From positions 1 through 6,120 of the forward strand of contig CABTXO010000115.1 in assembly GCA_902488725.1 (NCBI GenBank): a stretch of 6,120 bases of DNA, written 5' to 3'. Below the pieces are notes generated by a model. The model made no database searches. It was not told the DNA's origin and saw only the letters and a program-made list of their open reading frames with translations. The position numbers and the translations under genes are program-made. Below are positions 1 through 5,663 of this stretch, one piece after another (the first letter of the stretch is position 1; every line of letters begins with the position of its first letter). Source of the DNA: an uncultured Bacteroidales bacterium. Lineage in GTDB: Bacteria; Bacteroidota; Bacteroidia; Bacteroidales; UBA932.

Positions 1-1
1 A

Positions 2-493
2 AATGAACACAAGAATGGAGGAGGCAATGAATATCACCAATGCAGCCTTGCTATCGTCAATGGGATCAACATGCTGGCTCTTTGCAGAAAGGTTGAATGG
101 CCTGCTTACATCGGTGCAGTCATCCTGCTTCCAATCGCAGCCTTTTACCAGAATGCCCCAAGTCACGAATGGCTTCTGCGTGCATTCTATCCTGCGGGCA
201 TGATCTCATTCATGAACATGATGGACAGGGTAGTGGCCAATGGGAAAGTTAAGAATTGGTTGACCAACCTTGCGTCAACCGTGTTTTTCATCTACGCTGC
301 TCATGAGGTCTATATCCTTGGTTGGACGAAGGGGCTGTTCCAAAGATTGCTTGGCACCGGGCTGGCTGCGACTTGGATCCGCTACCTTCTGGTTCCGGTT
401 GTAGTCATCCTGGTTTGTATCATGCTTTACAAAGCTCTTGAGAGGATCATGCCGCGTACCTTGGCTTTCTGTTGCGGCGGGCGCGGCAAATAA
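2..493 (+). CDS. Membrane O-acyltransferase (acyltransferase-3 type), C-terminal part, 5' truncated by window edge
   Basis: The frame is open from base 2 to the TAA at 491-493, giving 163 visible residues with no start, so the gene begins before the window. An internal ATG at 71 would leave out in-frame sequence upstream and is unlikely to be the true start. Counting from the edge, hydrophobic segments lie at about residues 36-50, 58-78, 91-108 and 121-145. The segment around 92-102 (STVFFIYAAHE) resembles the last conserved part of acyltransferase-3 membrane proteins (OafA/WecH-like), which move acyl groups, usually acetyl, onto sugars of surface polysaccharides at the inner membrane. The catalytic N-terminal half is not visible, so activity and acceptor cannot be judged. 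The tail (residues 150-163) is Cys/Gly/Arg-rich and ends 5 bases before the GT8 gene, so co-transcription is likely. It contains two TCA serine codons, rare in the following genes. The family call is fairly secure; the substrate is unknown. Confidence 0.75.
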   Translation, partial: NEHKNGGGNEYHQCSLAIVNGINMLALCRKVEWPAYIGAVILLPIAAFYQNAPSHEWLLRAFYPAGMISFMNMMDRVVANGKVKNWLTNLASTVFFIYAAHEVYILGWTKGLFQRLLGTGLAATWIRYLLVPVVVILVCIMLYKALERIMPRTLAFCCGGRGK

Positions 494-498
494 CTGAA

Positions 499-1413
499 AT
501 GAAGATGATTCCTATCGCTATCGCCTTTACTCCCAATTACTTCGTACCTGCGGCAACGATGCTGAAGTCGCTGATGGACGCATCGAATGACCGGTTCAGG
601 GTAATCTGCCTCGTTACGGCGGAAATCCCTACTTCCATGCAGGACAAGCTGCTTCGGCTGGCTGCCGGACGCGCCGAGTTTGCGTACATTCCCCTTGCCG
701 GCAGATTGTCGGGGATTTACACGGATCCGCGCTACACCGAGGCCGCTTCCTTCCGCCTCCTGCTGCCGGAGATTCTGCCGGAATGTGACAAGATTCTCTA
801 TTTGGACTGCGATGTGGTTGTTCGTCAGGACATGGGCCGGCTTTACCGGGAGACGGATCTTGGAAACAATTATCTTGCAGCCGTTTACGAGGCTCCGATT
901 GAACAGCAGGCCGCACGCTTCGAAGCGTTGGGCTGCAAGGCGGACGAATATTTCAACTCGGGATTCTTGATCATGAATCTGGAGCTGATGCGGAAGGAGG
1001 GTGTTTCGTCGAAATTGCTGGAGGCATGCAAGGTGGATTATCTGGAGTTCCCTGACCAGGATGCGCTGAATCAGGTCTGCAAGGGCAGGGCGCTTCCTGT
1101 AAGCCCGGTTTTCAACGGCATCAGAACCTTCTTTCTTCCGCAGTACAAGGCTGATTTTGTGAAAGAATATTCAGCAGCGCTCTGGGATGAGGTGCAGGTG
1201 TCCGGCAACATCCATTACACCGGCGGGAAGCCATGGGACATCCTTTCTGTCAAGTTCGGAGAGTGGTGGAGCGTCTATGATGGATTGCCCCGTGAGATCA
1301 AGCAGGCGTGGAGGCCGAAACCGGGGATTTACAGGATTTCCCGCCTGTACAGGTGCCGTCCCGTCGGGGCAGCCATCGAGTGGTTCCGTTCCTTGAAACG
1401 CCGGTACAAATGA
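499..1413 (+). CDS. Glycosyltransferase family 8 (retaining sugar transferase, LgtC/RfaI-like)
   Basis: This 304-residue protein has the GT8 plan of a GT-A fold that transfers glucose or galactose from a UDP-sugar with retention, using a metal ion. Counted from ATG 499, the N-terminal strand IPIAIAFTPNYF (4-15) begins the nucleotide fold. The metal-binding DxD is Asp103-Cys-Asp105 inside KILYLDCDVVV. FNSGFLIMNL (152-161) and FPDQDALN (184-191) match conserved family blocks. HYTGGKPW (239-246) is the C-terminal His/Lys-Pro-Trp motif that contacts the diphosphate. The last 35 or so residues are rich in Arg/Lys and aromatics, suggesting peripheral membrane attachment. ATG 499 is preferred, 5 bases after the preceding stop; ATG 505 (two residues shorter) and TTG 472 are alternatives, and no clear Shine-Dalgarno decides. 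The gene overlaps the GT14 gene by ATGA at 1410-1413. Donor and acceptor cannot be read from sequence. Confidence 0.93.
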   Translation: MKMIPIAIAFTPNYFVPAATMLKSLMDASNDRFRVICLVTAEIPTSMQDKLLRLAAGRAEFAYIPLAGRLSGIYTDPRYTEAASFRLLLPEILPECDKILYLDCDVVVRQDMGRLYRETDLGNNYLAAVYEAPIEQQAARFEALGCKADEYFNSGFLIMNLELMRKEGVSSKLLEACKVDYLEFPDQDALNQVCKGRALPVSPVFNGIRTFFLPQYKADFVKEYSAALWDEVQVSGNIHYTGGKPWDILSVKFGEWWSVYDGLPREIKQAWRPKPGIYRISRLYRCRPVGAAIEWFRSLKRRYK

Positions 1414-2291
1414 AGCACGCCTATCTGATCCTTGCCCATCATGAATTCGGTCTCCTCCAGAAGCTTGTCTCCTGCCTGGATGATGAGCGGAACGACATTT
1501 TCGTCCATGTGGACCGGAAGGTCGCCGTTTTGCCGGAGTTGCATGTGCTCAAGGCAGGATTGTTTGTTCTGAAGGACAGGGTTGACATCCGCTGGGGCGA
1601 TTACAGTGTCGTGGAAGGAGAGTACGCCCTGTTCGACGCTGCCCTTGCCAAGGGACCCTATCAGTACTATCATCTGCTTTCAGGGGTTGACCTCCCCTTG
1701 AAGAGCCAGGACTATATTCATGGATTCTTCGATCAGCACGCGGGGAAGGAGTTCATCGGTTATACCTTGACCCGGATCACTCCGGAACTCGTCCGGAAGG
1801 TGCAGAGATGGCATCTGTTTCCGGAGGACTTCAGGAATCAGAGCATCGTAAAGAGGACGCTGCGTGCCGGCTGCATCCGTTTTCAGGAAATGCTTGGAAT
1901 CAAGCGGAACAAGAAGGTCGATTTCAAGAAAGGCTCACAGTGGGTCAGCGTGACCGAACAGATGGCGCGCCTGTTCCTTGCAAAGCGGGAATGGGCCGGG
2001 AAAGTGTTCCGGAACACCTTCTGCCCGGATGAAATCGTGATGCAGACGCTTTGCTGGAATTCACCCCTGAGAGCGAATCTGTTCAATACGGAAGAGGATG
2101 GAACCGGTTGCATGCGGGCCATTGGTTGGAGAGAAGGGCAATTGCACGATTGGTGTGAAAAGGATTTTGAGGAATTGAAGGTTTCGCCGGCTCTGTTCGC
2201 CCGGAAATTCAATGCGAAGGACCCGGCTTTCCTTGATCGGATCGTAAATCTTTCGAAGGATGAAAATCAGTGTAATCGTTCCTGTCTATAA
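1410..2291 (+). CDS. Glycosyltransferase family 14 (core-2/I-branching type beta-glycosyltransferase)
   Basis: The 293-residue product resembles bacterial members of the Branch family, whose animal relatives add beta-1,6-GlcNAc branches or xylose; bacterial versions occur in capsule and O-antigen loci. Visible features: AYLILAHHE at 4-12, FVHVDRK at 31-37, RWGDYSVVEGE at 61-71, the hallmark YHLLSGVDLPLKS at 87-99, KGSQWVSVT at 174-182, CPDEIVMQT at 205-213 (Glu208 sits in the PDE motif that carries the probable catalytic base in this family), and ALFARKFN at 261-268, a common C-terminal block. No signal peptide or membrane segment is seen, so it probably acts on lipid-linked acceptors from the cytoplasm. 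ATG 1410 is chosen because homology begins there and it overlaps the GT8 stop as ATGA, suggesting translational coupling; an open extension upstream to 1308 reads through GT8 sequence. It overlaps the next gene by 32 bases. Donor sugar is unknown, and a branching role is only inferred. Confidence 0.9.
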   Translation: MKHAYLILAHHEFGLLQKLVSCLDDERNDIFVHVDRKVAVLPELHVLKAGLFVLKDRVDIRWGDYSVVEGEYALFDAALAKGPYQYYHLLSGVDLPLKSQDYIHGFFDQHAGKEFIGYTLTRITPELVRKVQRWHLFPEDFRNQSIVKRTLRAGCIRFQEMLGIKRNKKVDFKKGSQWVSVTEQMARLFLAKREWAGKVFRNTFCPDEIVMQTLCWNSPLRANLFNTEEDGTGCMRAIGWREGQLHDWCEKDFEELKVSPALFARKFNAKDPAFLDRIVNLSKDENQCNRSCL

Positions 2292-3231
2292 TGCCGAACT
2301 AACTCTAGGGCATGCGCTTGAAGGATTGAAGCATCAGTCTTTCAGGGACTTCGAGGTTGTTTTCGTGGATGATTGCAGCACGGATGGTTCAGCGGGGATC
2401 ATGCGTTCCTTTGCCGAATCCGGCGGGATTCCTTGTCAGATCGTCCGTCAGGAAAAGAACGGAGGTGTGGCTGCTGCGAGGAATCGCGGACTTGACGCGG
2501 CTCGGGGAGACTACCTCGCTTTCCTGGATGCGGATGATTCCGTGCCGGAGGAGAGCTTCCAGACTGCCATCTCTGCACTGAAACCTGACACAGACATCCT
2601 TGGCTGGGACTGGCATCTCGGTTTTGAGAAGAATGCCCGTTACATGCGGCAGGCTGACTATGCAACACCTGTCGAGGCGGTCAAGAATCTGATGGGGGGG
2701 ACCATGAGATGGAATCTGTGGCTGTTCCTCGTGCGTAGGAAGTTGCTGAAGGATAGTGGAATACGTTTCATCAACGGGGCGAACATGGGCGAAGACATGC
2801 AGTTCATGATCAGAGCGTTCCTGGCCGCAAAGGAAGTCGTACAGGTCCACGAACCGCTGTACATCTACAATGCCGTCAGCACTTCCTCGATCAGCCGGCA
2901 GTTCAGCGAGGAAAGGAGAAGGGAGATCGAAGTGAATCTGGCGGAAGTTGAAAAAGTTGTCCGCGCTTCGGGATTTCCGGCGGATCTTTCGGATTACGTC
3001 AACTACCTGAAGCTTTACCTGAAGCTTCCGCTTTTGGTCAGCCCCGATGTCGCGGATTATCGGCTGTGGCATGGATGGTTTCCGGAGTCGAATGGTTTCG
3101 CGATGGCAAACAAGGCTTTGCCGCTTCGGACGCGGCTCCTGCAGCATTTCGCCGCCCATCAGAATTGGTTTGCCGTGAAATTGTACTATCTTGCGGTCCA
3201 TAAGTTCGTCTATGGTCTTCTTTATCGATAG
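2260..3231 (+). CDS. Glycosyltransferase family 2 (inverting, GT-A fold)
   Basis: This 323-residue protein has the standard GT2 start ISVIVPVYNAE (3-13), followed by VDDCSTDGS (36-44), the NGGVAAARNRGLDAARGDY region (67-85) and the metal-binding FLDADD (88-93). GEDMQFMIRAF (177-187) supplies the Glu-Asp pair typical of the acceptor-side catalytic region. It should transfer a sugar from a nucleotide donor with inversion onto the growing lipid-linked repeat unit at the cytoplasmic face. The C-terminal part (about 215-323) is not a recognised domain; it is partly helical in character and ends in an aromatic, mildly hydrophobic stretch (303-323) that may touch the membrane. ATG 2260 is placed by the family's N-terminus. 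It lies inside the end of the GT14 gene (32-base overlap), with the purine run GAAGG directly against the start codon rather than at normal Shine-Dalgarno spacing, so reinitiation after GT14 is plausible. A run of seven G lies at 2694-2700. Donor and linkage are unknown. Confidence 0.93.
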   Translation: MKISVIVPVYNAELTLGHALEGLKHQSFRDFEVVFVDDCSTDGSAGIMRSFAESGGIPCQIVRQEKNGGVAAARNRGLDAARGDYLAFLDADDSVPEESFQTAISALKPDTDILGWDWHLGFEKNARYMRQADYATPVEAVKNLMGGTMRWNLWLFLVRRKLLKDSGIRFINGANMGEDMQFMIRAFLAAKEVVQVHEPLYIYNAVSTSSISRQFSEERRREIEVNLAEVEKVVRASGFPADLSDYVNYLKLYLKLPLLVSPDVADYRLWHGWFPESNGFAMANKALPLRTRLLQHFAAHQNWFAVKLYYLAVHKFVYGLLYR

Positions 3232-3233
3232 GA
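3230..3233 (+). promoter_or_regulatory. Shine-Dalgarno-like AGGA for the polymerase gene
   Basis: AGGA lies 7 bases before ATG 3241 and overlaps the TAG stop of the GT2 gene. The spacing is suitable for ribosome binding and supports this start. It is one of the few junctions here with a believable site, so the role is inferred from position only. Confidence 0.45.
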
Positions 3234-3240
3234 TTGGTTC

Positions 3241-4533
3241 ATGAAAAAATTGTTGAGGGGAATATTCGTTGCCATCGTTGTCGATGCGTTCATCTTCCCT
3301 GTAAGCCTTAACATATTGCCGAGCATCAACACAAAGATGGTGCTGGCAGTCTTGGGTCTTGCCTTTTTTTTGTTTCAAAGTTTTACGAGGCGCGAATTCA
3401 TCCTTCCCGGAAGGATTGTCATTTCCGCTTTGCTGGCGGTTCTCTTCTCTGTCTGGTGCCTGTACAGCATCACGGTGAACAATACGGATCAAACGGTCTA
3501 TGTCACCTACTGGTCGTCTTTTCTGACATGGCTTTGTGGAGCTTATGGTGCATTTTCCTTGGTGAAGGCTTGTTATGGGAAATGCGATCTGGCGCTTTTG
3601 ACAAAATACCTGGCGATCGTCTCGGTGTCCCAATGCGCAATTGCCTTGATGATCGACAACATCCCGGCTGTGCGTTCCATTGTTCAAAGTATATTCTTCC
3701 AAGGCTACGACTACTATGAACGTGTCGGTCGTCTGTACGGGATCGGGTGTGCCCTTGACACGGCCGGAGTTCGGTTTGCGGCCATTTTGCTCCTGGTGGC
3801 CCACCAACTTGTGGCAAACCGGGAGGTGTATGAAAGCAAAGCCGGAATTGCGTGGCATCTTTCCGCCTTCATTCTGATCACCGTTCTGGGTTCCATGATT
3901 GCAAGGACCACCACCACTGGTGCAGCCCTTGCATTGGGCTACATCTTGCTCTCATACTTTACCGTCAAGAAGGGCGGTGACATCGATCGCCGTCAGATTC
4001 TGCTGTTTTTCATCCTGCTTGTGCTGCTTGCTTCAACTCTCCTTGTCGCAAAAGTTCTTTATGATTCCAATCCGGAAGCAAGGGAAAACCTGAGGTTCGC
4101 ATTCGAGGGTTTCTTCAATTGGGTGGAAACTGGAGAATTCCGGACCAGATCCACTGATATCTTGATGGATGTGATGTGGGTATGGCCGGACAATTTCCAT
4201 GATTGGATGATCGGTACCGGTTTGTACGGAATTTATGTATGGAACACGGACATCGGATACTGTAACTTTACCTTGTATTGCGGGTTGATCGGTCTTTCCA
4301 TCTTCTGCATTTTCTTTATTTACACCAGCCTTTCCCTGAATCCCAAATTCAACAGGTTCTTTCTGGTTTCGTTGTTGTTGATTGCGATCCAAGGCATTAT
4401 CTGGGCCAAGGTCGCGACGGACATCTATTGCATCCTGGCCCTGCTTCAGGTGATCGACGGAGATGAAGACGAAGTTGAGGAGGAATCCGAAGAAACTGAC
4501 ATGGAACGAATCGAAGAAGGCTTCGCGACATGA
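3241..4533 (+). CDS. wzy: Wzy-like O-antigen / oligosaccharide repeat-unit polymerase
   Basis: The 430-residue protein is strongly hydrophobic, with about 10-11 likely membrane spans (roughly 7-25, 31-48, 58-78, 86-110, 118-137, 170-193, 204-222, 224-241, 252-273, 340-362, 371-403). A large polar loop at about 274-339 sits before the last spans. It ends in WMIGTGLYGIYVWNTDIGY (322-340), resembling the Gly-x-Gly ... Asp-x-Gly-Tyr pattern of O-antigen polymerases and ligases. Length, topology and position among four glycosyltransferases point to the enzyme that joins undecaprenyl-linked repeat units in the periplasm. Wzy proteins share little sequence, so this rests on topology and context; an O-antigen ligase is the main alternative. 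Oddities: a T8 run at 3364-3371 (codons 42-44) and an acidic tail at 406-426 with 14 Asp/Glu in 21 residues. It starts 9 bases after GT2 and overlaps the GT4 gene by ATGA. Confidence 0.75.
   Translation: MKKLLRGIFVAIVVDAFIFPVSLNILPSINTKMVLAVLGLAFFLFQSFTRREFILPGRIVISALLAVLFSVWCLYSITVNNTDQTVYVTYWSSFLTWLCGAYGAFSLVKACYGKCDLALLTKYLAIVSVSQCAIALMIDNIPAVRSIVQSIFFQGYDYYERVGRLYGIGCALDTAGVRFAAILLLVAHQLVANREVYESKAGIAWHLSAFILITVLGSMIARTTTTGAALALGYILLSYFTVKKGGDIDRRQILLFFILLVLLASTLLVAKVLYDSNPEARENLRFAFEGFFNWVETGEFRTRSTDILMDVMWVWPDNFHDWMIGTGLYGIYVWNTDIGYCNFTLYCGLIGLSIFCIFFIYTSLSLNPKFNRFFLVSLLLIAIQGIIWAKVATDIYCILALLQVIDGDEDEVEEESEETDMERIEEGFAT
4516..4520 (+). promoter_or_regulatory. Shine-Dalgarno-like GAAGG for the GT4 gene
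   Basis: GAAGG, within the purine run AAGAAGG at 4514-4520, lies 9 bases before ATG 4530. It sits inside the codons for the acidic end of the polymerase (Glu-Glu-Gly), so one stretch of DNA may serve both as coding tail and as ribosome binding site. It supports ATG 4530 as the start. Function is inferred from position. Confidence 0.45.
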
Positions 4534-5663
4534 AAATCATCTATTGCATGGCCTCGGTCTATAATCCGGGCGGGATGGAACGTGTCCTTCTGAACAAGGT
4601 CCGTTATCTTTCCGGCACGCTGCACCATGATGTGACGGTGGTCACTACGGATCAGCAGGGCAGGCCTCCGTTCTTCGCTTTCCCCGAGCATGTGCGGATG
4701 ATCGATCTGGGGATTGACTATCATGTGGACAATGACCGCCATCCTTTTGCAAAGATATTCAGCTATTTACGAAAGCGACGGAAGCATCGCAAGGCTTTGA
4801 CGGACTTGCTGATGCAGGAACGGGCGGACATCGTCGTCTCGCTTTACCCTTCCGAGTCCTCTTTCATTCCGGCCATAAAAGATGGCAGCAAGAAGGTGCT
4901 CGAGCTTCACTATTGCAAGTTTTTCCGGCTGCAGTACGGACGTTCCGGGCTTCTGGGACTCTCCGACCGGTTCAGGACTTGGCAGGATGAGCGGATTGTC
5001 CGAAGGTTTGACAAGTTTGTCGTCCTGACCTGGGAAGATGCCGGCTATTGGGGCGACCTCCCGAATCTTGCGGTCATTCCCAATGCCGCACTTCGTCCTC
5101 CTGCAGTTCCTGAGGACCATGATTCGAACCGAGTGATCGCCGTCGGACGCCTGGATTATCAGAAGGGCTTCGACAGGTTGTTGAGGGCATGGGCCTTGTT
5201 GCCCGAAGAGCTGAGGGAGAACTGGCATTTGGACATTTTCGGGCAGGGGGAGTGGCAGACGATGCTGGAACAGATGATTGACGATTTGGAAATACGCGGC
5301 TCGGCAAGCATTCGCAAGCCAACGAAAACCATCTTCAATGAATATGCAAAGAGTTCTTTCATGGTGATGAGTTCGCATTATGAAGGCTTGCCGATGGTGC
5401 TGATCGAGGGGATGAGCTGTGGCCTGCCCGGGGTCTGCTTTGACTTCAAATGCGGACCGAAGGACATTGTTTCGCATGGAGAAAATGGGCTGATCGTCCC
5501 GGAAGGCAACATCGTTGCCCTGGCTGCGGCGATGGAAAAGGTCATGAGGGACAGAGAATTGCGGGAAAAGATGTCTGTAAAGGCCAAGGAAGTCATCGAA
5601 TCTTATTCCGAGGAAACGGTGATGGACAAATGGATGCAATGCTTCACAAGGCTGTTGTCTTGA
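4530..5663 (+). CDS. Glycosyltransferase family 4 (retaining, GT-B fold)
   Basis: The 377-residue protein has the two-domain GT-B plan of GT4 enzymes, which transfer sugars from nucleotide donors with retention. The N-terminal domain opens with MKIIYCMASVYNPGGMERVL (1-20), carrying the Gly-Gly-Met-Glu-Arg loop typical of the family. The C-terminal domain starts near 200 with VIAVGRLDYQKGFDRLL (202-218). The donor-binding EX7E motif is Glu285 to Glu293 in YEGLPMVLIEGMSCGLP (284-300), followed by GPKDIVSHGENGLIVPEGN (309-327). No membrane span is visible; a basic helix at 79-89 (YLRKRRKHRKA) may bind anionic lipid, as in related enzymes. The whole protein resembles, from memory, GT4 enzymes of Bacteroides capsule loci. 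It overlaps the polymerase by ATGA (4530-4533), suggesting coupling, and the following acyltransferase gene by about 25 bases. It contains only one TTA codon (4767) and then no TTA, CTA or TCA up to its end region. Donor sugar is not determinable. Confidence 0.94.
   Translation: MKIIYCMASVYNPGGMERVLLNKVRYLSGTLHHDVTVVTTDQQGRPPFFAFPEHVRMIDLGIDYHVDNDRHPFAKIFSYLRKRRKHRKALTDLLMQERADIVVSLYPSESSFIPAIKDGSKKVLELHYCKFFRLQYGRSGLLGLSDRFRTWQDERIVRRFDKFVVLTWEDAGYWGDLPNLAVIPNAALRPPAVPEDHDSNRVIAVGRLDYQKGFDRLLRAWALLPEELRENWHLDIFGQGEWQTMLEQMIDDLEIRGSASIRKPTKTIFNEYAKSSFMVMSSHYEGLPMVLIEGMSCGLPGVCFDFKCGPKDIVSHGENGLIVPEGNIVALAAAMEKVMRDRELREKMSVKAKEVIESYSEETVMDKWMQCFTRLLS

Noticed and set aside
3..203. Small + strand frame at the left edge with GGAGGAGG upstream of an ATG at 27
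   Set aside because: The purine run is the codons for Asn-Gly-Gly-Gly of the acyltransferase in the other frame. The small product has no family features and lies wholly inside that gene.
494..498. Possible promoter or terminator between the left acyltransferase and GT8
   Set aside because: The gap is 5 bases, with no hairpin and T run and no room for a promoter, so the genes are best read as one transcript.
994..1000. Strong Shine-Dalgarno-like AAGGAGG inside the GT8 gene
   Set aside because: No start codon follows at suitable spacing in a frame with a plausible product; it encodes Lys-Glu-Gly in GT8.
3007..3029. Short direct repeat around two CTGAAGCTT copies in GT2
   Set aside because: It follows from the protein repeat Leu-Lys-Leu-Tyr-Leu-Lys-Leu and is too short to suggest a mobile element or recombination site.
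2389..3858. Long minus-strand open frame (489 codons) as a gene
   Set aside because: It mirrors the codons of two well-supported + strand genes, crosses their junction, and its product is a low-hydrophobicity Arg/His/Gln-rich sequence with no recognisable motif. Codon choice explains its openness.
3907..3925. Repeated ACC codons followed by a short CACCA/TGGTG inverted repeat in the polymerase gene
   Set aside because: The arms are only five bases with a one-base loop and no T run, and they fall inside a coding Thr-Thr-Thr-Thr-Gly stretch, so this is not a terminator or operator.
4767..5639. Minus-strand open frame of 290 codons opposite GT4
   Set aside because: Same codon-aligned mirror effect; GT4 on the + strand has full family motifs.
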